The notes beneath the pieces are model-generated. The model made no database searches. It saw nothing but the letters and a program-made list of their open reading frames with translations, and was not told the origin of the DNA. A program made the translations under genes and the position numbers. Shown piece after piece: positions 12,401-21,289 of a stretch of DNA of 64,000 nucleotides (position 1 is its first letter; the number at the start of each line of letters is the position of its first letter). The DNA lies in assembly GCA_963576565.1 (NCBI GenBank), contig OY755039.1, positions 142,049,369 to 142,113,368 on the forward strand, in the 5' to 3' direction. Source of the stretch: Aspidapion aeneum. Lineage: Eukaryota; Arthropoda; Insecta; Coleoptera; Brentidae.

Positions 12401-15400
12401 CCGTCTAGCGATCTGAAGAGGAGCAATCGAGAATTATTGGAAGATTTTATTCGTGCATACGAAAATAAGCCGTTTCTTTGGCGAATTAAGTCACCAAAAT
12501 ATTGTCACGAGGGGGTTTTATCGTGACGTAACACAGTTTAAGTTAGGTGTTATGGTTTTATTTGACAATACTTACCATATAATTACTACTTACATTAAAT
12601 ACATCTTGTCTACAAATGTGTATCTTCTCGATACGTTCGACTTCTTATAACTTCTGACTATCGTACTACTTATCTATCTAAGTATATTGGGGAGAAACGA
12701 GAGCAAAAAATAACTAGTTCCACTCAATTGAATGTTCAGTGTGGTGTGCCTCAAGGTTCAATTTTGGGGCCTATTTTGTTTGTTTTGTACTTGGATGATC
12801 TAAACATGACAATTGATACTGACAAACTGACGTTTTACTGTGACGACTCTACCCTCAAAATTAGTGAAAAATATCAAGAAAACTTAAAATATAAATGCAC
12901 GTCAGAAATGGAAAACATGGTTGATTGGTTTGGACAGAATTCTTTATTTTTAAACTTAAAAAAAACACATTATCTCAGATTTTCAAACCATCAGAAAAAA
13001 GACCTTACAGACATAGAAATTAAAGTCCACAATACTAATATTGAAAGGGAAACACATGCGGAGTTTTTGGGAGTATTAGTTGATCAACATTTGCAATGGA
13101 AGGAGCATACTTCCAAACTGTCAAAAAAAATGGGATCTTATTACTACCTGATTAAAAATCTAAAATCCGTTTTGACAGTTCAAGAGCTAACAACAATATA
13201 TCACGCTCATGTCGAATCTCGAATACGATATGGTATAGTGTTGTGGGGTTGTTCATCTGGAGGTGGCTCTGTTTTTGTAAAGCAGAAGAGAATAGTCCGA
13301 ATTATGTTGGGCGTGGATCAAATGGAATCTTGTAGGCAACTGTTTGTTGATCTAAAAATACTGTCTTTCTATTCACTATATATTTATGAACTATCAAAGT
13401 ACATTTTTAATAATAAAGAAAAACTTTTTAAGAATCAAGATGTACATAGTTACAACACGAGATCAAAAATGCATAACAGGGTTCCATTTCACAAATATAA
13501 TATAGGAAAGAAATTGCAACTATCTATGGGTACAAAAGTATATAGTAAATTACCAAAACAAGTCCAAGAATCGCCTAACCTAGAAATATTTAAGGCTAGA
13601 ATTAAAATATATCTTTTGCAGCGTCCATTTTACTCAATGGAGGAGTATTTTGAGCAAGGCTGAGTCATTGACTTATTTTATTTTATTTGTTTTTTTTATT
13701 TGGGTGTAATATGTATGTATATTGTTCTTTTTAATCTAATTGTAATTAAATTATTCTAACTAGGAATCCAATGTTGTATACCAAATCTAGTTTTGGCATT
13801 TAAATGTAACCATTTGAAAGCTTTCAATAAAATACATGGTTAGACAGAGAGCCACTTTGGTTTGCGATAAAAATGTATATTTAAAGTTACATTTAAAGTC
13901 AGAGTTCCTTTTCTCTTTAGATCTATTTGATATCATTAGGTGAAATTTATTTCTTTTTTAATTTATTTTTGTTTTATTTTATTTATTTATTTTTTGTTTA
14001 GGTTGATTAGGTAGTGTATATTTTATGTTCCTGTACTTGATTATACATTTTTAACTTATTTAGACTAATTACTATTGTAATTGACGTTTTCCATACAGTT
14101 TCTAAATTGTCGAAGGAAAATAAAGATTTATTTATTTATTTATTTATTATCTTCACTGTTAACTACGCCTGAGACGTTATGTTCTCAGCTTACAGCTAAC
14201 TGCTAAACTCTTTTGAAGATGCTTTTATTACAAACCGTTTGCCATTGATAGGATATCGAGATGTGTTTTGTTTCCTGTATAAACATCATCGATGACCGTT
14301 CAATCGCTTCTTGTGTTTATAATAATTCTGTATACAATTTATTACTTTTAATACAATTTGAACTATATACAGAAGTTCATTTCCTTAAATTGTTTAGGGT
14401 TAATGTGCACTTGTTTATAAACGTAACTTGTGCCATTTAGTTAATAAGACATTATTTTCTATCCTGACAATATCATGATATGGTGCAAAATAATGCAGCA
14501 TACAAAATCTTACTTAATAAGTATAGATTAATTGACAACTAAGCCGATAAGGATAAGGTGAAAAGCAGCCAAAGCGAGCAAGTCGTCGTCCAAATCAGAC
14601 ATTTTCGTGGCATAACCTGAAGCTTTTTCAAGCACGCATTTACCGTGTGGCGGCGAAGGTAGATTATTATGCATGCTTGTACAAAAATATTGTTCATGCA
14701 TGCTTGTTAAGCTTGCAGTTGTGTGTGTAGCTACCTTTAACCGGTTATTTTTTTAGGGATTCCTGAATACTGGTGCACATGCTCAAAATACGTCGAAGCT
14801 AAAAAAAATGACACGATGAGTCAACAGGCAGCAGAATACTCTGTCAAGTACATTAATCAAATGATAAATGGAACCAAATGTAGCAAATATACTTTAAATG
14901 ACACATTGGAAGTCAAATTTTACAAAACAAGTGGTAATTAGACTAGAATACACTTTTGTGACATTAACATGAAATAAACATATTCCTAACCAGAAATATA
15001 TTAAAAAGTAAATATGTCAAAATTAAGAAATTCTAGGATTTTTCCTACTTTAATAGAAAAACTAATGTTTTAAGACCCTGAAAAGTTTTTAATAGCTAGA
15101 TCTCATTTCAAATGAGAGAGAACGAAATGTCAATCGATAAAAAGGCCGGGGCGGCGGCCATTTTTGATTTAACGCTTTTACTTTACTGTCAAATTCAACC
15201 TGTCAACGTTCTATTATCCGTGCTGACATACCGTATATTAGTGTATCGGGTTGGTTCCTACAAAAATATATGATTTTTTTTTAGGTGCCAAAATTAAAAA
15301 CGTAATGATTCGACTTCAACTAAATCCTCCTGCGAAATTCGAGCTGAATTTGAATGTGAAACAGAACAAAACTGTCAGTTTCACAATACTAGATTTGGAA

Positions 15401-15481
15401 AGACTCGATCGATACGCTGAAATATCCTGGTGTTGTGATAAAAAATACCTTAGACGATATTGTTATTGTGTTGGCAAGTAG
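355..15481 (+). CDS. DUF229 family protein, gene A (3' part, exons 5-11)
   Basis: Seven exons: 355-444, 2287-2472, 8075-8212, 9018-9315, 11180-11379, 14757-14933, 15285-15481. All have AG acceptors and GT donors, and the phases join without a stop to give 428 residues ending in TAG. The protein matches the DUF229 family (alkaline-phosphatase/sulfatase-like fold) in motif order: LDSMSR near the metal site, FFWLNSLSH, VVFFSDHG, ETHAGWLENRLPF, then a Cys-rich tail (CDNCHSLFEP, EYWCTC, SWCCDKK). SDHG and the His of THAGW are expected metal ligands by family analogy. The substrate is unknown. The first four exons, including the membrane anchor, are outside the window. The donor of exon 10 is gtaatt, weaker than gtaagt in gene B. 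No break is visible in the visible exons. Confidence 0.85.
732..865. repeat. 23-bp minisatellite, four units
   Basis: The unit GACGTCCAGAAACTGGTTAC plus GAA occurs at 732, 763, 811 and 843. The units fall into two higher-order pairs separated by AGCTCAG and TTAGTTA spacers. It lies in a segment of about 660 bp (roughly 475-1130) that is absent from the same intron of gene B, so it belongs to a gene A-specific insertion or a gene B deletion. Confidence 0.85.
1152..1556 (+). mobile_element. R1 repeat family, partial copy i
   Basis: This begins with the R1 terminal sequence (CTATCAAAACGGACGGGCCA). It contains the family's acceptor-like TTTTTCAG and the reading-frame segment KVKYMSNITV, then stops matching near 1556. 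It aligns with the interrupted copy at 37194-38525 in gene B, so it predates the duplication. Confidence 0.7.
1921..2240. repeat. foldback MITE, interrupted
   Basis: Arms of about 45 bp (TGTTTCCACCAACGCATGCC and its imperfect reverse complement) face each other. The same palindrome is intact at 38594-38740 in gene B. Here its centre is split by the hAT-type MITE at 2016-2178. Confidence 0.7.
2016..2178. mobile_element. hAT-type MITE, CAGTGGCGTATA family, copy 1
   Basis: The termini are CAGTGGCGTATATA and TATACGCCACTG. The interior has G/C runs and the shared core AAGCTAAGATTTTTTTAG. The flanking 8 bp are GCGTCGCC and GCGTCACC, an 8-bp target duplication with one change. Gene B has a single GCGTCACC at the same place, which is the empty site. 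The element therefore inserted after the gene duplication. Confidence 0.9.
2287..2472 (+). CDS. gene A exon 6
   Basis: The acceptor is atttcag and the donor g|gtaagt. It encodes YNKILHNTCPNLMAV, then TNMTWQDYKDF, ending EDFPRF. The NTCPNLMA segment is a family hallmark after the first metal site. An N-glycosylation sequon (NMT) is present. Gene B differs at a few residues (CDDN for CDDY, WNHYK for WYHYK). Confidence 0.85.
2883..3065 (+). pseudogene. orphan THAP zinc-finger exon
   Basis: A 61-codon reading frame starts MSYKWCVVPQC and runs through TPEKLFIHVP and RKKWLELARRD to YICEDHFD, then a donor gtgagt. C-X4-C and C-X2-H with the conserved W and P define a THAP-type C2CH DNA-binding finger. 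It is a typical first exon of transposase-derived insect proteins. No partner exon was found, and a pogo-like element starts 55 bp downstream. It is absent from gene B. It is most likely a transposon-borne remnant inside the host intron. Confidence 0.75.
3121..3775 (+). mobile_element. pogo/Tigger-like element, internally deleted, with HTH fragment
   Basis: The termini CAGTGAAACCTC and GAGGTTTCACTG are flanked by TA on both sides, as expected for the Tc1/mariner/pogo superfamily. The interior repeats AAGCGGACA motifs near both ends. The frame at 3530-3724 reads KLLRLREKIKVVNVSEKEHL then SERKIAEKFNIRKTQ, which resembles the N-terminal CENP-B/psq-type helix-turn-helix of Tigger transposases. 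The DDE domain is missing. It inserted in the intron after the THAP exon. Confidence 0.8.
3914..4490 (+). mobile_element. R1 repeat family, full copy ii
   Basis: It runs from CAGGGCTATCAAAACGGAC to GTGTTGGCCTTG, about 577 bp. The ends are loosely inverted (CAGGGC..GGCCACGATCC against CAAGGCC..GGCCACGACCC), suggesting a TIR DNA element. The internal frame YMAGNLNSK..NLEDFNLLIM is broken by in-frame stops here. There is no equivalent at this site in gene B. Confidence 0.7.
4854..5504. mobile_element. 651-bp foldback element with 9-bp target duplication
   Basis: Almost the whole element is a palindrome with arms of about 320 bp: ACAAGATGCTAGCGCTACCA at the left and its inverse at the right. The centre is rich in TTAGGTT/GGTTCGGTT. 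The flanks are GCCCATTAG and GCTCATTAG, a 9-bp target duplication with one change, which suggests a Mutator-like origin. A right half-copy occurs at 22988-23357. Confidence 0.8.
5894..7837 (-). mobile_element. mariner-like element with long (~300 bp) TIRs
   Basis: The TIRs begin CAGGGTGATTTTTTATAA and are inverted copies for roughly 300 bp (5894-6190 and 7540-7837). Each end is followed by TA. The gene B intron at 42855 has the uninterrupted sequence TTGTGCACTATT where gene A reads TTGTA-element-TACACTATT. The insertion is thus specific to gene A and later than the duplication. The encoded transposase runs on the minus strand. Confidence 0.85.
6381..7484 (-). pseudogene. mariner/Tc-type transposase, frameshifted
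   Basis: Read on the minus strand from about 7484: an HTH region (YSNAEKQAILLLYAKNNKNA), then LTPDQKRKRVEFC, ILWSDESTFTT (first catalytic Asp), and RLWSTTNPNF. The frame breaks near 6740 and again near 6650. Downstream pieces keep RWPPNSFDLTPLD (third acidic region), and the end is VNGDRFEHLLR with a stop at 6381. The second catalytic Asp region, usually D-x-A-P-x-H, is corrupted to SAHNVYEV. It is inactive by inspection. Confidence 0.8.
8075..8212 (+). CDS. gene A exon 7
   Basis: The acceptor is tttttag and the donor g|gtaagc. It encodes TFNYGKKGFLNAPTDYYLRP then FCDMQMCFGPEHIG. The N-x-PTDYYxRP segment is characteristic of DUF229. Gene B has HLPFKYFCDMEM where gene A has NLPFKRFCDMQM. Confidence 0.85.
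8390..8930 (-). pseudogene. non-LTR retrotransposon endonuclease fragment
   Basis: On the minus strand the text reads EANSDSEHFLVVVQIK followed downstream by EEWEAIKTSIEKAA. This resembles the C-terminal end of an APE-type endonuclease (S-D-H-F-L-V) and linker of insect endonuclease/reverse-transcriptase elements. It is degenerate, with many stops. A longer version sits at the same place in gene B (43380-43945), so the insertion predates the duplication. Confidence 0.55.
9018..9315 (+). CDS. gene A exon 8 (metal-site exon)
   Basis: The acceptor is tttttag and the donor ag|gtacgt. It carries FFGFFWLNSLSHNSLS, then QEGILDNTVVVFFSDHGFRF and THAGWLENRLPFIF. FSDHG and H-x-G-x-x-E-x-R-L-P are the conserved second and third metal-ligand motifs of the family. 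This is the core of the phosphatase/sulfatase-like fold. Confidence 0.88.
9316..11179. other. intron 8 of gene A with gene A-specific insertion
   Basis: This is longer than the gene B equivalent (44362-45140). The extra sequence is about 9370-10790. It contains degenerate inverted motifs around GTCCCGATTGACCCC at 9690 and 10050 and the TIR element at 10173-10502. The last 350 bp match gene B. No coding signal. Confidence 0.6.
10173..10502. mobile_element. 330-bp TIR MITE
   Basis: The left end AAACTCTCAAGCGGCGTCCG and the right end CGGACGCCGCTGGAGAGTTT are imperfect inverted repeats of about 28 bp. No reading frame. A clear target duplication was not identified. Confidence 0.65.
11180..11379 (+). 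CDS. gene A exon 9
   Basis: The acceptor is ccttttag and the donor g|gtaagt. It encodes HHRQKYLNLIQNSEKLTSPY then DLFMTLHHIL and CDNCHSLFEPISGLRTC. L-T-S-P-x-D-x-x-x-T-L is the segment after the active site in DUF229 proteins. The paired Cys residues start the C-terminal Cys-rich region. Confidence 0.85.
11543..12122 (-). mobile_element. R1 repeat family, copy iii
   Basis: This is a full copy in minus orientation. The internal frame (11640-11864, minus) is open and reads DDKVKYMSNIAVGMWYMAGN then LEDFNLLIMLRPYKTLVEY, preceded by acceptor-like cttaatttttcag. It aligns with 45503-46089 of gene B, so it was present before the duplication. Confidence 0.7.
12671..13663 (+). CDS. reverse transcriptase C-terminal half (Jockey/CR1 type)
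   Basis: The frame is open from the truncation point to the stop. It starts YLSKYIGEKREQ, then NVQCGVPQGSILGP (RT motif), LYLDDL, FYCDDST (the catalytic YxDD-like motif, here C-D-D), TLTVQELTTIYHAHVESRI-like thumb text, and ends FYSMEEYFEQG as Jockey proteins do. The endonuclease and N-terminal RT are missing. The intact remaining frame indicates a recent insertion. It has no start of its own and is unlikely to be expressed as protein. Confidence 0.88.
   Translation, partial: YLSKYIGEKREQKITSSTQLNVQCGVPQGSILGPILFVLYLDDLNMTIDTDKLTFYCDDSTLKISEKYQENLKYKCTSEMENMVDWFGQNSLFLNLKKTHYLRFSNHQKKDLTDIEIKVHNTNIERETHAEFLGVLVDQHLQWKEHTSKLSKKMGSYYYLIKNLKSVLTVQELTTIYHAHVESRIRYGIVLWGCSSGGGSVFVKQKRIVRIMLGVDQMESCRQLFVDLKILSFYSLYIYELSKYIFNNKEKLFKNQDVHSYNTRSKMHNRVPFHKYNIGKKLQLSMGTKVYSKLPKQVQESPNLEIFKARIKIYLLQRPFYSMEEYFEQG
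12671..14148 (+). mobile_element. 5'-truncated Jockey-like LINE
   Basis: Gene B reads GTACTACT joined directly to ATCTTCACTG (about 46505); gene A has 1.48 kb between those words. The insert begins inside a reverse-transcriptase frame, has a 3' UTR of about 450 bp, an AATAAA at about 14119 and a (TTTA)n tail. It is a classic 5'-truncated target-primed insertion, younger than the gene duplication. Confidence 0.9.
14757..14933 (+). CDS. gene A exon 10
   Basis: The acceptor is tttttttag and the donor g|gtaatt. It encodes GIPEYWCTCSKYVEAKKND then QQAAEYSVKYINQMI and LEVKFYKTSG. C-T-C continues the Cys-rich tail. The donor differs from gene B (gtaagt) at +5 and would be weaker. Confidence 0.85.
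15285..15481 (+). CDS. gene A exon 11 (terminal)
   Basis: The acceptor is ttttttag. It encodes NVMIRLQLNPPAKFELNLN, LDLERLDRYAEISWCCDKKY and RRYCYCVGK then TAG. Compared with gene B exon 11 only three bases differ, all synonymous, over 65 codons. Confidence 0.88.
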
Positions 15482-16319
15482 GCCACCTCTTGGGTTGTAC
15501 TTGCTTAGCCCCCATCAGGGCCGCCCCTGAGTGTGGCACTGTGGACAGCTGCCCACACAGTTTTAGTCCAGGCGCGGCAATATGGCTAATTAGAATACAA
15601 AATGTATTTTATAGTAGAGTTTAAAAGCGCGTAAAAGGCTTCTAGAACCGATTTTCGTGTGCACTTCATTGCTAAAATGTAAGACACAATTTAAATCATT
15701 TCTTACACCCTAAGAATGCAAAATCGACTGGTCTTCCAAAAATCGTCGTGTGCAGGGGGTGGTGGGGGTAGTTTTTCAAAAAATTTAGAAAAAAATTTTG
15801 TTGTATTTTTTGAATCTATAAAGTGTGCTCATGACTCCACCAAAAGCATATAGTAATATTTCTATCAGAAACATTTATTTTTCAATGTTGAAAATATCGT
15901 TCCCAATGCTTTTATATGGAGTACCCTATTAAACAAGTGCTCGCCCTGAAAACGCGTATTTACAATAATTTATAACTTGTTATAACTCGAGAACCCTTTG
16001 CTTAATCAAAAAAACACCTTCTATAAACTCTGTGTATCAAAGATCAGGTATCACGGTTTTTGAAAAATGTCAATCGGACGAATAGATTTTTTTTTAAGTA
16101 GCAAAGAATGATGCCATAACGCGACGAACGCGGCGGATCGCAGACATGCGACGAAGGGTCGGATATTTTACAAATGCACGACGGGCCAGGCGAAACGCGA
16201 CTCTATGAGTCGAGACACACGTAAGTGCGCTTTTCGTTGATTATCTCGCTTTTGCCATTGTTTCCCTTAATAAACAATGCTTTTGCGTTGCGATGTCCGT
16301 GTAGGGTCGTAGTAAATTT
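15482..16319. other. 3' flank of gene A, shared with gene B
   Basis: This is highly similar to 49726-50560. No reading frame. It includes a GC-rich patch (GATGCCATAACGCGACGAAC, about 16110-16200) that reappears inverted at 50961-51025. AATAAA-type words at about 16273 and later could serve in polyadenylation, but none is decisive. Confidence 0.6.
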
Positions 16320-16800
16320 TTTGACTTATTATGACAAGAACGTTGAATTAGTTATTCTTTTTGTGTACTGATTATATAATCTAATACAGTGTCTTCAATG
16401 TGTGTATGTAGTCAAAACAGAGTGTATTTAAAATAAACAATATACACAGTGTAAATAATATATAAGTGCAGAACGAGTGGATTATTCCTTTTGTAGAGTA
16501 ATTACATAATGTAATATCGTGTCTTTAATGTGTGTAATTGATATAGTCAAAACAGAGCTTATTTAAAATAAACAATATATACAGAGTGTAAATATGTAAT
16601 ATAAAAGTGCATAACGGGTGGATTTTGGTTAAAACAAGAACGTTGATTTGATTATTTTTTGTATAGTAATAATTAATCACTCTAATACAGAGTCTTTAAT
16701 GTGTGTATATAGTCAAAAAATTAACATACTGAAATAAACAATATATACAGAGAGTAAATAAAATATACTTCTTAAGTGCAAAACGCGTGGATTTCAGTTG
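16320..16800. repeat. tandem ~130-150 bp repeat, three units
   Basis: Each unit contains ACAGTGTCTTCAATGTGTG-like text, GTCAAAACAGAG and AAATAAACAATATA. The array is also present at 50560-50960 beside gene B, where the third unit is cut off at the end of homology. Each unit carries an AATAAA. Confidence 0.75.
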
Positions 16801-16841
16801 ATATAAAAAAGGTAAATAAAATCTATATGTTTGTGGCGGAT

Positions 16842-18994
16842 TCATTTTACAAACACAACTTTTTCTGGGTATTACGCCACTAGTAAGGAAAAATTATTTA
16901 AAAAAATTAAAAAACCACTGCGTTTAACCTAGAAAAATAAAAATCACTAATTTGTCAGTGGCTTTCTATAAAAATAAATAATTGCCTAGTAAAACCTAAA
17001 CCACTTATCTTTTAATTGAATTTGAATACGCTACGTTTCGATTGCCAATCTACATTCGTTTTCAAGCTCTTTATTTATATTTTCTCTCAAAATCTTAAAT
17101 GTTTCTTGTTCAAATATATTTTTTTATTATTATATCGTTGACAAATTGTCAATATTCTGAAGTTTATCAAAAAACAATTGACCAATCTAAACAAAACACA
17201 AGGTAACATGATACTATTTCAAGACATTATGTCAGTCAATGTTGTTTTCAAATTTGAAAATAAACAGAACAGGGTGACTCATTAAAACTAGAATCAATAA
17301 GGTCTCTTTTTTATAACCATTTAGAAATTTTTACAAAATTATGATCATTGTTAATAATATTAAATTTATTAAATTATAAATAAATAAATTATATTACTAT
17401 TATATCAAAATCTATTTAAAAAACAGTAATCAGAATTTCATTACAGTATTAATTAATTTTGAAAAAACCTTTTTGCAAATCTTGTCTGAGAATAGGAAGC
17501 CAAGCTTTACTTATATTTATAGAAATACTTGAAAGACAGTTATCTTCATTTAAATAAATACATGCTGATTCTTTTAATTTTCTTTTAATGTCATTAGATT
17601 CTTTTTGTAAAATTATTGTTTCTCCCTATTTAATTCTATGATTACTCACATACTAATAGATATTTAAATTTTAAATCAAATCACTCTACTATAATAAAAA
17701 GAGGTGTTGTTAAAAGTTTATTTGATAGAGCAAGGATAATTTGTTCTGATAATAACAGATTTTTATTAGAAAAAGAATTAATTAAAGAAGTTTTAATAAA
17801 AAATTCCTATCCTATAAATTTTGTTGAAAATTGTTTTCATAGAATAGAGTTTCCTAGAAGAAGAAATGCTAATATAATTGATTTAGATACTAAAAAATTA
17901 TTGATTCCTTTTATACCAGGTATATCAGACAAAATTAGGAGAATAGCAAATAATTATAATATAAAAACAGTTTTTAAGACAGAAAATAAACTTAGATCTA
18001 TTCTAACAAAAACAAAACCAATAAATGAAGAGCAGAATTCAAAAAATGTAATTTATAAAATACCTTGTGAATGTGGTAAAATTTATATAGGTGAAACTTC
18101 TAGGCCACTTAAAGTAAGAGTTAATGATCATAAATATAATTTGAGAAGGGGTGATTACGAGAAATCCAGAGTTTGTCAGCATTCTTTTGAGAGTAATCAT
18201 AGAATTTAATGGGGAGAAACAATAATTTTACAAAAAGAATCTAATGACATTAAAAGAAAATTAAAAGAATCAGCATGTATTTATTTAAATGAAGATAACT
18301 GTCTTTCAAGTATTTCTATAGATATAAGTAAAGCTTGGCTTCCTATTCTCAGACAAGATTTGCAAAAAGGTTTTTTCAAAATTAATTAATACTGTAATGA
18401 AATTCTGATTACTGTTTTTTAAATAGATTTTGATATAATAGTAATATAATATATTTATTTATAATTTAATAAATTTAATATTATTAACAATGATCATAAT
18501 TTTGTAAAAATTTCTAAATGGTTATAAAAAAGAGACCTTATTGATTCTAGTTTTAATGAGTCACCCTGTTCTGTTTATTTTCAAATTTGAAAACAACATT
18601 GACTGACATAATGTCTTGAAATAGTATCATGTTACCTTGTGTTTTGTTTAGATTGGTCAATTGTTTTTTGATAAACTTCAGAATATTGACAATTTGTCAA
18701 CGATATAATAATAAAAAAATATATTTGAACAAGAAACATTTAAGATTTTGAGAGAAAATATAAATAAAGAGCTTGAAAACGATTGTAGATTGGCAATCGA
18801 AACGTAGCGTATTCAAATTCAATTAAAAGATAAGTGGTTTAGGTTTTACTAGGCAATTATTTATTTTTATAGAAAGCCACTGACAAATTAGTGATTTTTA
18901 TTTTTCTAGGAGAAACGCAGTGGTTTTTTAATTTTTTAAAATAATTTTTCCATACTAGTGGCGTAATACCCAGAAAAAGTTGTGTTTGTAAAAT
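16842..18994. mobile_element. Penelope-like element in palindromic arrangement
   Basis: Inverted arms of about 785 bp (16842-17628 and 18206-18994) surround a unique centre. The outer words are TTACAAACACAACTTTTTCT and its inverse. The right arm is the 3' part of a Penelope-like open frame plus its 3' region; the left arm is the same in reverse. Inverted or partly duplicated copies are known for Penelope-like elements. It is absent from the gene B flank. Confidence 0.75.
17632..18389 (+). pseudogene. Penelope-like RT tail with GIY-YIG endonuclease
   Basis: The frame begins FYDYSHTNRYLNFKSNH, continues IIKRGVVKSLFDRAR and LLIPFIPGISDKIRRIA, then the GIY-YIG nuclease: VIYKIPCECGKIYIGETSRP, with R of RPLKVRVNDHK. 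An in-frame TAA at 18207 interrupts NHRI-stop-WGETIILQKESND. The frame then stays open to KAWLPILRQDL and a stop at 18387. One base change separates it from an open frame, so it decayed recently. The RT core is missing. Confidence 0.8.
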
Positions 18995-20078
18995 AAAAAA
19001 CGTAAGCTTTTTGTTTGATAACACGTTAAACTTAAACTTTCCGACATTAAGGGTAATATGGCCCAGTTTGATGATGAATCCAAAATTCACCTAGAAAAAG
19101 ACCGGGCCATTTTACCTCTGAGAGCATTTCAAAAATTAAAAGTATACCTAAAAGTTTTATACAGTAAAATACTGTCAAAAACTACAAAATTCTAAACTGC
19201 GTATGTTACCTGCTGGTCTTTTCCAATAAACGCCGAAACAAACTTACTTTAAAAATTCAAGATTTGCGTTCAAAAAATGTATTCACACCTTTCTTCATTC
19301 CTTATTTAAACAGCTGTCAGTGAAGTTAGCAAAAAGTTTTCTACGCCCTGTGTATGGATTCCTCAATGAGTGAGAAGGAGTACTCCCTCAAAATCAGGTG
19401 AATCTCGAACTACGCATGCGTTCTTCCTAGATTTCCGCACCTCCATTGGTCCCATCCGAGAGATATGTAAATTCTCACTGTCACTTTTTTAAAGAATACA
19501 TACACTGATAGACAACTAATTTGCAGCACCGGTTAATTAATGTCCTCAGATCTCCAAGTATATTAAGGTGGGCCATAATTTCGCCCAGGCCATATTACCC
19601 CAACGTACCTTATACTAATATACATTATTTTCTTTTAGAAGCGGATGTTTTAGAAATATATATCTAACTTATATAATATGTAACTGTATACAATGGGTTT
19701 TACTAAAAATACTTTTCGCAGAAAAATCAAGTGTTAAAAAAAGGATAAAAAATACCACAAGAAAAAACAAAAATGTAGATTTAAAAAATGTACCCCTTTT
19801 TAGTACGTCTATGGCATGTGCACCACTGCTTTTATAGGGGACTAATATACATCGATGGAAAGAAAATTTTGTCTTTTAAAAAAATGGTTTTTTGAGGATT
19901 TTTTGAGAAGTTGACAGTTTTCGAGTTATTAGCAAAAAACTGTCAAAAAGCACTTTTTAAGGTAGGGGAACCACCCCTCTGCCAGGGATGGTAAGGTAGG
20001 ACCTTCCGTAAGAGACCATGTGTGTTTTTCACAGCGTTCATTCATTTGTTTTTATTAAATAACACAAAAAATTTCAAA
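18995..20078. other. intergenic, no gene
   Basis: No supported coding exon. From about 19790 onward the sequence (TTAGTACGTCTATGGC, then GAGAAGTTGACAG at about 19905) corresponds to 52868-53859 in the right copy, where two Helitron-like elements are inserted. In this copy those sites are empty (around 19830 and 20075). Confidence 0.6.
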
Positions 20079-20097
20079 CAATTATTATTAGAATTAT

Positions 20098-20356
20098 TGA
20101 ATTTATGTCAGGCTATAATAGTGCCAGGCACTATTTTGACACTTTTACATTGAAAACTGACAGTTAATCCTTCAAAATTGACATACCATAGTCGAATTTA
20201 AAACTATCGTCGTTTATTTTCCACTTATAAAGGAAGGCACTATTTATTCCAGTTCATATAGTAAACAAAGGCCGTATGTTGAAAGATCACAGCTGATATT
20301 GTAATGTGAAGGTGTCAAAATAGTGGCTGGCACTATTATAGCCTGGCTTTATTTCA
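20098..20356. mobile_element. TIR MITE, CAGGCACTATT family, copy 1
   Basis: The left end CAGGCTATAATAGTGCCAGG and the right end GGCACTATTATAGCCTG form long inverted repeats. AAAACTGACAGTTAATC and a related inverse sit inside. The right duplication copy lacks it near 54670. A relative is at 29975-30255. Confidence 0.75.
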
Positions 20357-21289
20357 ATAATTCTCTAATACTGAACGAAAATACGACAACAGTTTAAAGT
20401 TTGACATTTTCATCTGGCAAAAAATTCCTTCTGAAAAAAATAGCTCCAAATAAACTACCCTTTATATAAGCGTATGTGGTGAATATTTTAGTTTTCGTAA
20501 AAAAATTTCAAGATAAAATTTGTGATATTTAATTTAATATAGGTCATATATTGTAGTTGTAGGTACTTAAAAATAGATTAAACGTATATAAACTTTTTTT
20601 GTTCATACTGTTTACAGAAGGATTTGTTTAAAAAACAACATGTTTAACACAAAGGTTAAAATACCGACTTAAATAGATTAATATTAACTTATATTTTGTA
20701 AAAAACTTTGGTTTAAAAAATGAAATCTTTATAGATTTAAAGCTTTTGAGTCAACAAATACAAATAAACATATTTTTCACTTACCAAACTAATTTAAACT
20801 TCGTTTTTTTTTTGGTTGCCTGGTTAGCTCATTTCTGGGAAGAGGGAGTCTAGAATCACCTCAAAAATTTCCTAAAAAAAAATTTAAAAAAAACTTACAT
20901 TTTTTAATATTTGGCTTTAAACTCCGTTGACTGACGCGATGCCGACGTCTTGATAGCGGAACAAACCCAATTCGCGTTGATCTCACCTAGAAAGGCAAAG
21001 TGTGTCGTAGGTTACGTGATGGATTCTTTCTTTCAATCGATACTTTCATCGATCGATGATATCGCAGTTTTACTCGCCTGCTGCTGTTTTAGTTTCTCTC
21101 GTACTTCGGTAGATGGCGCTTCTTGTGGGGTATGTGATTTTGTTTTCTCACGAGAAATGTAAGGTGAGAGACAAAACCGTATACGCAATTTAGCAAGGGT
21201 GTCACATTGACCAAGCAGTGTTCTGAGGAGTCCCATAAGGACGACACAGTTAACTGTCAACAATTATTAGGTGTCCATTAGATCTTGAA

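Noticed and set aside
20950..21263. Overlapping frames on both strands, repeated in the right copy
   Set aside because: The two copies differ by changes that break the frames, and no splice sites or domains are seen.
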